The notes: generated from the sequence alone by a model not told the origin. 64,000 nt of DNA from Paracoccus haematequi (GCF_900631945.1 NZ_UZWE01000062.1:1-64000), one strand, 5' to 3'. Positions 55,278 to 64,000 are shown, counted from the first letter of the stretch. A program made the numbers and translations.

Positions 55278-55871
55278 ACAATGCAGACGACCACGCTTTC
55301 CTTTTCGAACCTTCACAACCATGGCGAACTGTTCGCCAAGCTGTTCCGCGCCCGCAAGCAGAGCTTCATCATCCAGAAGAACTGGGATCTGCCCGAGGCC
55401 GAGGACATGGAATTCGACCAGTATGACACGCCGCAAAGCCGCTGGATCGCGGTCCATGACAAGGGCGAGGTTCTGGCGGGCTTCCGCCTGACCCCGACCA
55501 CGGCGCGCTGCGGGATCTACAGCTATATGATCCGCGACGCGCAAAAGGGCATCCTGGGCGGGTCGATCCCGCAGGATCTGCTGGACGGCGAGGCCCCCGT
55601 CGATCCGCAGGTCTGGGAATGCTCGCGCGTTTTCGTCAGCCACGACATCCCGCAGATGTATCGCCGCAAGGTCCATTACAAGATGGTCGAGGCGATGACC
55701 GCGTCCGCGCGCGAACTGGGCGCCACCAGGTTGATCGCGCTGACCGGCGCGTCCTGGCCCCGCTGGTACGGGCGCTGCGGCCTGGAAGCCGAAGCGATCG
55801 GCCGGGTGATGTGGATCGACGACGCCAACTTCCAGTGCGTTGCGATCAACCTGGCGCCGAAGATGCACTGA
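55278..55871 (+). CDS. Acyl-homoserine-lactone synthase (LuxI family)
   Basis: The 197-residue enzyme makes an acyl-homoserine lactone from S-adenosylmethionine and acyl carrier protein. Family-invariant positions are visible: R..SF and W in RKQSFIIQKNWDLPEAED, EFDQYD, the GFRL arginine, and ECSR. The AGGAG at 55269-55273 precedes the ATG. It follows the LuxR gene on the same strand after 59 bases. Members next to rplQ in Paracoccus are reported to make long-chain signals; chain length here is inferred only. Confidence 0.9.
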   Translation, partial: TMQTTTLSFSNLHNHGELFAKLFRARKQSFIIQKNWDLPEAEDMEFDQYDTPQSRWIAVHDKGEVLAGFRLTPTTARCGIYSYMIRDAQKGILGGSIPQDLLDGEAPVDPQVWECSRVFVSHDIPQMYRRKVHYKMVEAMTASARELGATRLIALTGASWPRWYGRCGLEAEAIGRVMWIDDANFQCVAINLAPKMH

Positions 55872-55919
55872 CGGCGGGGGCTGTTCGCGGCCGTCCGGCC
55901 ATCCTACATTGACGGCATC

Positions 55920-57236
55920 ATGCCCGACCTGTTCGACGCCAGCCCCTTGTCCGATCCGCCGCCCTCCCCGGCGGTGCGACCCTTGGCCGACCGCATCCGC
56001 CCCGTGCGCATGGGCGATGTGATCGGTCAGGACAAGGTGCTTGGCCCGGATGGGCCGCTGGGGTCGATGCTGGGTTCGGGCAGCCTGTCGTCGCTGATCC
56101 TGTGGGGTCCGCCGGGCGTCGGCAAGACCACCATCGCCCGCCTGCTGGCGGACGAGACCGACCTGGCCTTCGTGCAGATCAGCGCGATCTTTTCCGGCGT
56201 CCCCGAACTGCGCAAGGTGTTCGAGGCCGCGAAGCTGCGCCGCAGCCAAGGGCGCGGCACACTGCTGTTCGTGGACGAGATCCACCGCTTCAACAAGGCG
56301 CAGCAGGACAGTTTCCTGCCCTATATGGAGGACGGGACGATCCTTCTGGTCGGTGCGACGACCGAAAATCCCTCGTTCGAACTGAACGCCGCGCTGATGT
56401 CGCGGGCCCAGGTCGTCGTGCTGGAACGTCTGTCGCTGCGCGATCTGGAACTGATGGCGCAACGCGCCGAACGGGAACTGGGCCGCAAGCTGCCCCTGAC
56501 GGCCGAGGCGCGCGAGGCGCTGCTGGAGATGGCCGATGGCGACGGCCGCGCCGCCCTGAACCTGATCGAGCAGGTGGCGGCCTGGAAGACTGACAAGCCG
56601 ATCGACCAGCCCGCCATGGCGCAGCGGCTGATGCGGCGGGCGGCGAAATACGACAAGTCGGGCGACGAGCATTACAACCTGATTTCCGCCCTGCACAAAT
56701 CGGTGCGCGGATCGGACCCCGACGCGGCGCTGTACTGGCTGGGCCGGATGCTGGAGGGGGGCGAGGATCCGCGCTATCTCGCCCGCCGCATCACCCGCAT
56801 GGCGGTCGAGGATATCGGCCTGGCCGACCCGGCGGCGCAGCGCCATTGCCTGGATGCCTGGGCGCTGTACGAACGGCTGGGATCGCCAGAGGGCGAGTTG
56901 GCCCTGGCGCAGGCGGTGATCTATCTGGCGCTGGCGCCGAAGTCGAATGCCGGATACGTCGCCTACAAGGCCGCCCGAGCCGAGGCGCGGCGCACCGGCA
57001 GCCTGATGCCGCCCGCCCATATCCTGAACGCGCCGACAAAGATGATGAAGGAACAGGGCTATGGCGCGGGTTACGCCTATGACCACGACGCCGAGGACGG
57101 CTTTTCCGGCCAGAACTATTTCCCCGACGGCATGAAGCGCCCGGTTCTGTATGTCCCGGTCGAACGCGGCTTCGAACGGGAACTGAAGAAGCGGCTGGAC
57201 TGGTTCGTGTCGCAGCGGCTGAAGCGCGGCGGTTGA
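55920..57236 (+). CDS. rarA: Replication-associated recombination protein A
   Basis: The 438-residue AAA+ ATPase (RarA/MgsA, related to eukaryotic WRNIP1) acts at stalled replication forks. Walker A GPPGVGKTT is at about residues 62-70, Walker B LLFVDEIHRFNK at about 115-126, and the C-terminal tetramerisation part includes MPPAHILNAPTKMMKEQGYG. The start is 48 bases after luxI. crcB follows after 31 bases. Confidence 0.95.
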   Translation: MPDLFDASPLSDPPPSPAVRPLADRIRPVRMGDVIGQDKVLGPDGPLGSMLGSGSLSSLILWGPPGVGKTTIARLLADETDLAFVQISAIFSGVPELRKVFEAAKLRRSQGRGTLLFVDEIHRFNKAQQDSFLPYMEDGTILLVGATTENPSFELNAALMSRAQVVVLERLSLRDLELMAQRAERELGRKLPLTAEAREALLEMADGDGRAALNLIEQVAAWKTDKPIDQPAMAQRLMRRAAKYDKSGDEHYNLISALHKSVRGSDPDAALYWLGRMLEGGEDPRYLARRITRMAVEDIGLADPAAQRHCLDAWALYERLGSPEGELALAQAVIYLALAPKSNAGYVAYKAARAEARRTGSLMPPAHILNAPTKMMKEQGYGAGYAYDHDAEDGFSGQNYFPDGMKRPVLYVPVERGFERELKKRLDWFVSQRLKRGG

Positions 57237-57267
57237 CTTTGCGCGCGTCCCGGCACAGGACCGGCCC

Positions 57268-57633
57268 ATGATGAACCCATATCTTCAGGTCGCCCTTGGC
57301 GGCGCCATCGGTTCGGCGGCGCGCCTTGGCGTGTATCGCGCGATGCCCGTGCAAGGCTTTCCGCTGGCGACGATCGCCGTCAATGTCGCGGGCAGCCTGA
57401 TCATGGGCCTGCTGGCCGTGGTGCTGACGGTGCGCGGCGGGGCTTGGGCGCCCCTTCTGCTGACCGGCGTCCTGGGCGGCTTCACGACCTTTTCGGCCTT
57501 TTCGCTGGACGCGCTGACCCTGTGGGAACGCGGGCAGGCGGCCTCGGCGGCGCTGTATGTCGCGGGATCGGTGCTGCTGTCGCTGGGGGCGGTCTTTGCG
57601 GGCATGGCCATTGGCCGGGGGATTTTCGCATGA
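57268..57633 (+). CDS. crcB: Fluoride channel CrcB/Fluc
   Basis: The 121-residue four-span protein forms dual-topology dimers that export fluoride. The signature GGFTTFSAFSLDAL is at about residues 70-83, and the early GGAIGSAARLGVYR and NVAGSLIMG also match. No fluoride riboswitch fits into the 31-base gap upstream. The TGA overlaps the rluC-like start (ATGA). The neighbour genes show no fluoride theme. Confidence 0.93.
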   Translation: MMNPYLQVALGGAIGSAARLGVYRAMPVQGFPLATIAVNVAGSLIMGLLAVVLTVRGGAWAPLLLTGVLGGFTTFSAFSLDALTLWERGQAASAALYVAGSVLLSLGAVFAGMAIGRGIFA

Positions 57634-58682
57634 GCGGCGTCCAGACCATCCGCGTCGGCGAGGATGAAGGCGATCAGCGCCTTGACCGCTGGCTGAAGAA
57701 GAAGTTCCCGCAACTGGGTCAGATCGCCATCGAGAAGCTGTGCCGCACGGGTCAGTTGCGCATCGACGGCGGGCGGGTGAAGCCTGCCACCCGGATCGAG
57801 GCCGGGCAAGAGGTTCGCATCCCGCCGCTGCCCGATACAGCCCCTGCGCCCGCGCGCGCCAGCCGCCCGCTGGGTCCGCGCGTGTCGGACAGCGATCAGC
57901 AGATGATCCAGGCCGCCGTGCTGTGGAAGGACGACCATATCATCGCGCTCAACAAGCCTCCGGGCCTGCCCAGCCAGGGCGGCAGCGGGCAGGGCGACCG
58001 GCATGTGGACGGGCTGACCACGGCGCTGATGTTCGGCTACAAGGACCGGCCCAAGCTGGTCCACCGGCTGGACAAGGACACGTCCGGCGTGCTGCTGCTG
58101 GCGCGGACCGACCGCATCGCGCGGGCCTTGTCCGAGGCGTTCCGGTCCCGCACCACCCGCAAGATCTATTGGGCGGCGGTGGCGGGCGTGCCGCATCCGC
58201 GCATGGGCACGATCCGTTTCGGCCTGGTCAAGGGCGGGGGCGGGCGCGGCGACAATGAGAAGATGATCGCCGTCCACCCCCGCGACATCGACGCGACCGA
58301 GGGCGCCAAGCGCGCCACCACCGATTATGCCGTGCTGGATGCCCTTGGCACGCGGGCCAGCTGGTGCGCCCTGGTGCCGATCACCGGGCGGACCCATCAG
58401 TTGCGCGCGCATATGGCCGAACTGGGCCATCCCATCGTCGGCGACGGCAAATATGGCGGCTCGGGGCAGGAAAACCTGGGCGACGGCTGGGGCGCGCAAC
58501 TGGGCGGAGAGATCAGCAAGAAGCTGCACCTGCACGCCCGCAGCCTGTCCTTCGACCATCCGATCACCAAGAAGCGCATCACCCTGACCGCGCCCTTGCC
58601 CGACCACATGGCGCGGACCTGGAAAACGCTGGGATGGCATGAAAACGACGTGCCGGACGATCCTTTCGCAGATGTCGAATGA
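57630..58682 (+). CDS. RluC/RluA family 23S rRNA pseudouridine synthase
   Basis: The 350-residue enzyme converts uridines of 23S rRNA to pseudouridine. It has an N-terminal S4 RNA-binding domain (about residues 15-75) and a RluA catalytic domain with HRLDKDTSGVLLLAR (about 145-159), whose Asp is the nucleophile. RluC is the most likely member because of the S4 domain and position. Its start overlaps the crcB stop, and its stop overlaps the start of the HAD gene. Confidence 0.92.
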   Translation: MSGVQTIRVGEDEGDQRLDRWLKKKFPQLGQIAIEKLCRTGQLRIDGGRVKPATRIEAGQEVRIPPLPDTAPAPARASRPLGPRVSDSDQQMIQAAVLWKDDHIIALNKPPGLPSQGGSGQGDRHVDGLTTALMFGYKDRPKLVHRLDKDTSGVLLLARTDRIARALSEAFRSRTTRKIYWAAVAGVPHPRMGTIRFGLVKGGGGRGDNEKMIAVHPRDIDATEGAKRATTDYAVLDALGTRASWCALVPITGRTHQLRAHMAELGHPIVGDGKYGGSGQENLGDGWGAQLGGEISKKLHLHARSLSFDHPITKKRITLTAPLPDHMARTWKTLGWHENDVPDDPFADVE

Positions 58683-59335
58683 AGCTGGTCGTCTTCGATG
58701 TGGACGGCACGCTGGTCGACAGCCAGCACCATATCCACGGCGCCATGACGCTGGCATTCCAGGCGGCCGGGCTGGCCCCGCTGCCGCGCGACGCGGTGTT
58801 GCAGATCGTCGGCCTGTCGCTGCCGGTGGCGGTGGCGCATCTGGCCCCCGGCCAGGATGCCGCGACCCAGGCGCTGATTGCCGATGCCTATCGCAGGGCC
58901 TTCATGCAGGCGCGGCTGGCCCAGGCCGCGCCCCTGTATCCCGGTGCGCTGGCCTGCCTGGACGGGCTTGCCGCGCGCGACGACCTGCTGCTGGCGGTGG
59001 CCACGGGCAAGTCGCGGCGCGGGCTGGCGGCGATGATCGCCGCGCATGGGCTGGAAGGCCGGTTCGTCAGCCTTCAGACGGCGGATGACCACCCGTCGAA
59101 ACCCCATCTGTCCATGCTTCTGGCCGCGCTGGCCGAGACCGGCGTGGCGGCCGGGGACGCGGTGATGATCGGCGATACCAGTTTCGACATGGACATGGCG
59201 CGGGCGGCGGGAATGGCGGCGTTCGGCGTTGGCTGGGGCTATCACGCCCGCGACCGGCTGGCGGCCTCGGGCGCGGTGCTGGTGGCGGAGGATTTCACGG
59301 ATTTGGGCCAGGCAGTGGCAAGGTGGGCGGCATGA
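58679..59335 (+). CDS. HAD-family hydrolase, phosphoglycolate-phosphatase-like
   Basis: The 218-residue protein has the HAD motifs: VFDVDGTLVDS at residues 4-14 with the nucleophile Asp, ATGKSRRG for motif II, and MIGDTSFDMDMARAAG for motif IV, with a helical cap between. It removes phosphate from a small substrate, perhaps phosphoglycolate or a nucleotide. It overlaps both its neighbours by four bases. The specific substrate is not predictable. Confidence 0.9.
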   Translation: MKLVVFDVDGTLVDSQHHIHGAMTLAFQAAGLAPLPRDAVLQIVGLSLPVAVAHLAPGQDAATQALIADAYRRAFMQARLAQAAPLYPGALACLDGLAARDDLLLAVATGKSRRGLAAMIAAHGLEGRFVSLQTADDHPSKPHLSMLLAALAETGVAAGDAVMIGDTSFDMDMARAAGMAAFGVGWGYHARDRLAASGAVLVAEDFTDLGQAVARWAA

Positions 59336-60045
59336 GCGAATGGAAAGCGCGGCGGTTCTGGAAGGCGGCTTCGGTTCGGCCCGCCGACAAGGGGTTCGGG
59401 ATCGCGCTGGACGACCGCCCCCTGCGCACCCCTGGCAAGCTGCCGCTGCTGCTGCCGACCGCCGCCCTGGCCGCGGCGGTGGCGGCGGAATGGGACGCGC
59501 AGGCGGATGTGATCGATCCGAACACCATGCCGCTGACCCGCGCCGCCAATTCCGCCATCGAGAAGGTGACGCCCCAGTTTGCCGATGTCGCGGGCATGCT
59601 TGCCGATTATGGCGGCACCGATCTTTTGTCCTATCGCGCGGACCAGCCGGCGGAACTGGCGCGGCGCCAGGCCGAGGGGTGGGATCCGCTGGTCGACTGG
59701 GCGGCGACCGATCTGCGCGCGCCCCTGCGCATCACCCACGGCGTCATCCCCATCGCCCAGGATCCCGAGGCCCTGACCCGGCTGCACGGCCATGTCGCCG
59801 CACTGGACGCCTTCGGCCTGACCGCGCTGCACGATCTTGTGACGCTGCCCGGTTCGCTGGTCCTGGGCCTGGCCGTCATCCGGGGCCGGATCGACGCGGA
59901 TACGGCCTTCCGCCTGTCCCGCATCGACGAGGATTTCCAGGCCGAGCAATGGGGCCAGGACGACGAGGCGCGCCTTGCCGCCGAAAGCCGCAGGGCGGCG
60001 ATGATGGACGCCGAACGGCTGTGGCGCCTGTCGCGCACGGGTTGA
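59332..60045 (+). CDS. ATP12-family F1F0-ATPase assembly chaperone
   Basis: The 237-residue protein matches ATP12, which binds the F1 alpha subunit during ATP-synthase assembly in mitochondria and alphaproteobacteria. It has WKARRFWKAASVRPADKGFG, then LDDRPLRTPGKLPLLLP, and a helical part with DLLSYRADQP and LVDWAATDLRAPL. The ATG at 59332 overlaps the HAD stop (ATGA); the GTG at 59323 is less likely. It ends the rarA-to-ATP12 transcription unit. Confidence 0.92.
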   Translation: MSEWKARRFWKAASVRPADKGFGIALDDRPLRTPGKLPLLLPTAALAAAVAAEWDAQADVIDPNTMPLTRAANSAIEKVTPQFADVAGMLADYGGTDLLSYRADQPAELARRQAEGWDPLVDWAATDLRAPLRITHGVIPIAQDPEALTRLHGHVAALDAFGLTALHDLVTLPGSLVLGLAVIRGRIDADTAFRLSRIDEDFQAEQWGQDDEARLAAESRRAAMMDAERLWRLSRTG

Positions 60046-60071
60046 ATGTGCCCGCCCGCCGGGCGTCGCGC

Positions 60072-60100
60072 TTGACGCATCGGGAAGGATCGGCACTATG
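60072..60100 (+). promoter_or_regulatory. Possible promoter of bztABC
   Basis: TTGACG (60072-60077) is followed after 17 bases by ACTATG (60095-60100). A short GCCCC/GGGGC hairpin follows at about 60112-60127. The -10 is weak, so a nitrogen-responsive activator could be needed. Confidence 0.45.
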
Positions 60101-60205
60101 TCGCCTATGGGATGCCCCTTCCGGGGGGCTTTCGCGAAGGCTCGGCCGCAAAGGTCCGGGTGACGTCCGGGCGGGGCCGGGACGGCAACCAACAAAGGGG
60201 TAGAC

Positions 60206-61222
60206 ATGAAGACTTCGGTATTTCTGGGCACCGTCGCCGCCGCCACGCTGATGGCGGGGGCCGGCATGGCCGACACGCTGGCCGACGTGAAGGCGCGTGG
60301 CGAGCTGAACTGCGGCGTGAACACCGGCCTTGTCGGCTTCGCGGCGCCGGATGCGAACGGCAACTGGACGGGCTTCGATGTCGATATCTGCAAGGCCGTC
60401 GCCGCCGCCGTGCTGGGCGATGCAAGCAAGGTGAAATACGTCCCCACCACCGGCCAGACGCGCTTTACCGCGCTGTCCTCGGGCGAGGTGGACCTGCTGG
60501 CCCGGAACTCGACCTGGACGTTTTCGCGCGACACCGACCTGAAGCTGGATTTCATCGGCGTCAATTACTATGACGGCCAAGGCTTCATGGTCCGCAAGGA
60601 TCTGGGCGTGACCTCGGCCAAGGAACTGGAAGGCGCGACCGTCTGCATCCAGACCGGCACCACGACGGAACTGAACCTGGCCGACTACTTCAAGGCCAAC
60701 AACATGACCTATCAGCCCGTCAACATCGACAGCAACGCCGAGGGCGAGCAGCAATACATGGCCGGCGCCTGCGACGCCTATACGACCGACGCATCAGGCC
60801 TGGCCGCCACCCGCGCGGCCTTCGCCGACCCGGAAAACCACATCATCCTGCCCGAGATCATCTCCAAGGAACCGCTGGGGCCTGCGGTGCGCCACGGCGA
60901 CAACAACTGGGGCGATATCGTTCGCTGGACGCTGTACGCGCTGATCGCGGCCGAGGAATACGGCATCACTTCGGCCAATATCGAGGAACTGACCAGCTCG
61001 TCCCAGAACCCCGAGGTTCAGCGTCTGCTGGGCGTGACCGACGATCTGGGCGCGATGATCGGACTGGACAAGGAATGGGCCAAACGCGCCATCATGGCCA
61101 GCGGCAACTATGGCGAGATTTTCGCGGCCAATATCGGCGAACAGACCCCGATTGGTCTGGCGCGCGGCCTGAACGCGCAATGGACCCAGGGCGGCCTGAT
61201 GTACGCGATGCCCTTCCGCTAA
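60206..61222 (+). CDS. bztA: Amino-acid ABC transporter substrate-binding protein (BztA/AapJ type)
   Basis: The 338-residue periplasmic protein has a signal peptide (about residues 1-22) and the AapJ/BztA pattern: GELNCGVNTGLVGFAAPDAN, TGFDVDICKAVAAAVLGD and LARNSTWTFSRDTDLKLDF. Such proteins bind glutamate, glutamine, aspartate and asparagine. AAGGGG precedes the ATG. It is 107 bases ahead of the permease genes, with a hairpin between, so it is probably made in excess of the permeases. Confidence 0.93.
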   Translation: MKTSVFLGTVAAATLMAGAGMADTLADVKARGELNCGVNTGLVGFAAPDANGNWTGFDVDICKAVAAAVLGDASKVKYVPTTGQTRFTALSSGEVDLLARNSTWTFSRDTDLKLDFIGVNYYDGQGFMVRKDLGVTSAKELEGATVCIQTGTTTELNLADYFKANNMTYQPVNIDSNAEGEQQYMAGACDAYTTDASGLAATRAAFADPENHIILPEIISKEPLGPAVRHGDNNWGDIVRWTLYALIAAEEYGITSANIEELTSSSQNPEVQRLLGVTDDLGAMIGLDKEWAKRAIMASGNYGEIFAANIGEQTPIGLARGLNAQWTQGGLMYAMPFR

Positions 61223-61241
61223 GACCTGCACAAGACCGAAG

Positions 61242-61259
61242 GGGGCGCAATCGCGCCCC
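61242..61259 (+). terminator. Hairpin between bztA and bztB
   Basis: GGGGCGC (61242-61248) and GCGCCCC (61253-61259) form a perfect 7-bp stem with an AATC loop and are followed by TTTCC. It probably reduces transcription into the permease genes or stabilises the bztA transcript. Confidence 0.6.
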
Positions 61260-61329
61260 TTTCCCATAATGAAAAGACCGGTCGCACGAAACGCCGCAAA
61301 GGCATGACCGGCTACAGGGGTAAAATCGA

Positions 61330-62586
61330 ATGACGGACATGTCAGCGCCGGGTAATCCGCCGTTCCGGCCCAGTATGCTGATCTATGATCGGCGCTATCG
61401 GTCGATGACCTTCCAGGTGATCGTCTTCATCCTGGTGATGGCCCTGGCCTGGTGGCTGGTCAACAACACGATCCGCAACCTGGCGGCCCTGGGCAAGGAT
61501 TTCAATTTCGGCTTCCTGTGGCAGCGGGCGGGATACGACATCCCGCAGACGCCGATTCCCTATACCTCGGACGATACGCATCTGCGCGCGGCCTTCGTGG
61601 GCCTGCTGAACACGCTGATCGTGTCGATCCTGGGCTGCATCGCCGCGACCTTCGTCGGCATCGTCGCCGGGGTCGCGCGGCTGTCGAACAACTGGCTGAT
61701 CGCGCGGCTGATGACCGTCTATGTCGAGGCGTTCCGCAACGTTCCCCTGCTGCTGTGGATTCTGATCGTCTTTGCCGTCTTCACCGAAGTGATGCCGCCG
61801 CCCAACGCCTTTCGCGGCGACGATCCGGCGGCCAGCATGATCCTGTTCGACCATGTGGCGCTGACCAACCGCTATACCGCGATCCCCACGCTGGCGATGA
61901 CCAACGATCCCGGCAGCCTGGATCTGGGCGCGCGGATCACCTTCAACTGGGCGACCATCGCCTTTGTCGTGGTGCTGATCGCCGGGTGGATCGCCCGACG
62001 CATGATCCGGGACTGGGCGCAGCGCGTGCAGGACCAGACCGGCGGCCGCCCGACGACCTGGTGGATGAGCCTTGCGGTCATGACCGTGCCGTCGCTGCTG
62101 CTGATCTTGTATTTCGGCCTGCATTTCGAAACCCCGGAACTGCGCGGCTTCAACTTCTCGGGCGGCATCAACGTCCAGAACGGACTGGTCGCGCTGTGGC
62201 TGGCGCTGACGCTGTATACCGGCGCCTTCATCGCGGAAATCGTCCGCGCCGGGATCCTGGCGGTCAATCGCGGCCAATCCGAGGCCGCCTTCGCCCTGGG
62301 CCTGCGCCCGCGCCGGACCATGAGCCTGGTGATCCTGCCGCAGGCGCTGCGGGTGATCATTCCGCCGCTGATCTCGCAATATCTGAACCTGATGAAGAAC
62401 AGCTCTCTGGCGATCGCCGTGGGCTATATGGACATCAAGGGCACGCTGGGCGGCACGACGCTGAACCAGACGGGGCGGGAACTGGAATCCATCGTGCTGA
62501 TGATGGGCGTCTATCTGGTTCTCAGCCTGATCATCTCGGCCGGGATGAACCTGTTCAACGCCCGCGTCAAACTGAAGGAGCGGTGA
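61330..62586 (+). CDS. bztB: Amino-acid ABC transporter permease (BztB/AapQ type)
   Basis: The 418-residue inner-membrane permease is longer than ordinary His/Glu/Gln permeases, as known for BztB and AapQ, because of a large insert after the first span. The EAA loop EAAFALGLRPRRTMSLVILP (about residues 318-337) contacts the ATPase. It pairs with BztC. Its TGA is followed by ATG after one base (TGAGATG). Confidence 0.93.
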   Translation: MTDMSAPGNPPFRPSMLIYDRRYRSMTFQVIVFILVMALAWWLVNNTIRNLAALGKDFNFGFLWQRAGYDIPQTPIPYTSDDTHLRAAFVGLLNTLIVSILGCIAATFVGIVAGVARLSNNWLIARLMTVYVEAFRNVPLLLWILIVFAVFTEVMPPPNAFRGDDPAASMILFDHVALTNRYTAIPTLAMTNDPGSLDLGARITFNWATIAFVVVLIAGWIARRMIRDWAQRVQDQTGGRPTTWWMSLAVMTVPSLLLILYFGLHFETPELRGFNFSGGINVQNGLVALWLALTLYTGAFIAEIVRAGILAVNRGQSEAAFALGLRPRRTMSLVILPQALRVIIPPLISQYLNLMKNSSLAIAVGYMDIKGTLGGTTLNQTGRELESIVLMMGVYLVLSLIISAGMNLFNARVKLKER

Positions 62587-62587
62587 G

Positions 62588-64000
62588 ATGAGCGACACCC
62601 ACGCCCAGACCGTGCCCTTTGTCCGCGACACCATGCTGCCTCCGTCCGATCCCCCGGCGCGCGAGGCCGGCGCGATTCACTGGCTGCGGCAGAACCTGTT
62701 CTCGGGTCCGGTGAACACGGTGCTGACGATCATCGGCGTGTTGATCGTCTGGTTCCTGGTCAGCCATTTCTGGGACTGGTTCGCCCATTCCGTCTGGAAC
62801 GCGAACAGCCTGTCCGAATGCCGCCAGATCATCGCCGAAACCTGGGGCGAGGGCGCGCGGGGCGCCTGCTGGGCGGTGATCCGCGAACGCTGGAACCAGT
62901 ATGTCTATGGCTTCTATCCGCCCGCGCTGTACTGGCGCCCGACCATGGCCTTTGGCCTGCTGTTCCTGGCGCTGGCGCCGGTTCTGTTTTCCGAATCGCC
63001 CGGCATCCGCCGCATCGTGCTGGGGCTGGCGACGGTTCTGACGCTGTGGCTGATGGTCACCCTGAACGCCCCCGCCGCCTGGCTGGTCTTTGCCGCCGTC
63101 ATGCTGATCGGCGGGCTGGCGGTGTCCGAACGGCATGTGTCCTGGCTGCTGATCTTTTCGGTCCTCTATCCGCTGATGGGGGTCTGGTTCCTGTGGGGCG
63201 GCTCGGCCTGGGGACCGATCATGGTGCTGGCCGGTCCGCTGCTGGGCTGGATCGCCTGGCTGGCCTTGGGCAGGGTGTCGGGCCTGCTGGCGACGGTCGT
63301 GGCATTGGTCGTGCCGCTGGTCTGGTGGTATTTCTACGCGGGCGAGGCCGCGTCGGACGCGGAAAGCCTGGTCTCGCTGGCGATCCCGGCGGTGGCCTCG
63401 GATCGGTTCGGGGGGTTCCTGTTGTCGATCACCATCGGCGTCGCGGGCATCGCCATGTCGCTGCCCCTGGGCATCGTGCTGGCGCTGGCGCGGCGTTCGG
63501 ACATGTTCCTGGTCAAGTCGCTGGCGGTGATCTTCATCGAGTTCATCCGGGGCGTGCCGCTGATCGCGCTGCTGTTCGTGGCATCCCTGCTGCTGAACTA
63601 TTTCCTGCCGCCGACCGTGACCTTCGACATCATCCTGCGCGTCATCATCATGGTCACGCTGTTCTCGGCCGCCTACATGGCCGAGGTGATCCGAGGCGGC
63701 CTGGCCGCCCTGCCCAAGGGCCAGTACGAGGCCGCCGACGCCCTGGGCCTGGATTACTGGAAGGCGCAGCGGCTGATCGTGCTGCCCCAGGCGCTGAAGA
63801 TCAGCATCCCCGGCATCGTGTCCACCTTCATCGGCATGTTCAAGGACACCACCCTGGTGACCTTCGTGGGCCTTTACGACCCGCTGAAATCCATGTCCGA
63901 CGCGGTGCGCGCCAGCACCAGCTGGAAAGGCATCTATTGGGAGCCGTATATCTTCGTCGGCTTCATCTTCTTTCTGATCTGCTTCGGCATGTCGCGTTAT
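62588..64000 (+). CDS. bztC: Amino-acid ABC transporter permease (BztC/AapM type), partial
   Basis: The window shows 471 codons with no stop. The N-terminal SDTHAQTVPFVRDTMLPPSD is soluble, and many membrane spans follow. The EAA loop EAADALGLDYWKAQRLIVLP lies near residues 381-400, and MFKDTTLVTFVGLYDPL follows, as in BztC/AapM. The ATPase gene bztD would be expected next. It begins one base after bztB, so both are cotranslated. Confidence 0.92.
   Translation, partial: MSDTHAQTVPFVRDTMLPPSDPPAREAGAIHWLRQNLFSGPVNTVLTIIGVLIVWFLVSHFWDWFAHSVWNANSLSECRQIIAETWGEGARGACWAVIRERWNQYVYGFYPPALYWRPTMAFGLLFLALAPVLFSESPGIRRIVLGLATVLTLWLMVTLNAPAAWLVFAAVMLIGGLAVSERHVSWLLIFSVLYPLMGVWFLWGGSAWGPIMVLAGPLLGWIAWLALGRVSGLLATVVALVVPLVWWYFYAGEAASDAESLVSLAIPAVASDRFGGFLLSITIGVAGIAMSLPLGIVLALARRSDMFLVKSLAVIFIEFIRGVPLIALLFVASLLLNYFLPPTVTFDIILRVIIMVTLFSAAYMAEVIRGGLAALPKGQYEAADALGLDYWKAQRLIVLPQALKISIPGIVSTFIGMFKDTTLVTFVGLYDPLKSMSDAVRASTSWKGIYWEPYIFVGFIFFLICFGMSRY

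Noticed and set aside
57232-57267. Promoter or fluoride riboswitch ahead of crcB
   Set aside because: The gap is only 31 bases, too short for a fluoride riboswitch, and TTGACT has no -10 at the right distance.

Overview
The window is a 64 kb, high-GC chromosomal segment of an alphaproteobacterium. Gene content points to Rhodobacteraceae and most likely a Paracoccus-type organism: a bztABC-type amino-acid transporter, a VPLPA-CTERM surface protein, a PduO/HIG1 pair upstream of etfB, an ATP12 chaperone and a LuxR/LuxI pair just downstream of rplQ. The genus is inferred from this gene set and not from any database match.

Layout. 1-8,050 is a mostly minus-strand block: etfB (partial), cobalamin adenosyltransferase with a small HIG1 membrane protein, an SDR/SH3 pair, parC (+), a stress-type SDR, a cytochrome b/cytochrome c' pair and a DUF533 protein. 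8,187-9,504 is the first tuf gene with its own terminator. 9,600-16,420 is an accessory stretch: RHH protein, glyoxalase, a Tat small subunit plus GMC dehydrogenase, VOC and GFA proteins, a YciF-like protein, an ABC exporter and an acyl-CoA thioesterase. 16,435-29,870 holds tRNA-Trp, an HPP/CBS gene in reverse orientation, then secE-nusG-rplKA-(L10 leader)-rplJL-rpoBC. Three non-ribosomal genes (amide/urea channel, EamA exporter, glycosyltransferase) separate rpoC from the str operon (rpsL-rpsG-fusA-tuf, 32,412-36,943). The S10/spc block runs from 36,975 to 46,595, is interrupted by three unrelated genes (46,614-48,839), and resumes as rplO-secY-adk and then rpsM-rpsK-rpoA-rplQ (to 54,353). 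54,315-55,871 carries a quorum-sensing module (small ORF, LuxR, LuxI). 55,920-60,045 is rarA-crcB-rluC-HAD-ATP12, tightly packed. 60,072-64,000 is bztA-bztB-bztC, with bztC running off the end.

How it works together. Most of the window is the central transcription and translation locus. Promoters can be read in front of tRNA-Trp, secE, rpsL, rpsJ, rpmC, rplO and rpsM, and strong terminators follow both tuf genes, rpoC, rplP, rpmD and rplQ. So the cluster appears to be cut into several independent transcription units rather than one long operon. The accessory genes sit at the joints between these units.

The most interesting signals are: GGAAC-N16-NGTT promoters, like those of the alphaproteobacterial general-stress sigma factor EcfG, in front of two stress-type genes; perfect palindromes in front of gloA, a VOC gene and the VPLPA-CTERM gene; a terminator-plus-promoter switch inside the S10 operon between rplP and rpmC; an attenuator-like hairpin in the S10 leader; a 45-bp in-frame tandem duplication in the tail of L3; and two tuf genes whose identity begins exactly at the start codon. 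I found no insertion sequence, CRISPR array, rRNA gene or phage-like region. No stretch over 300 bases lacks a gene.
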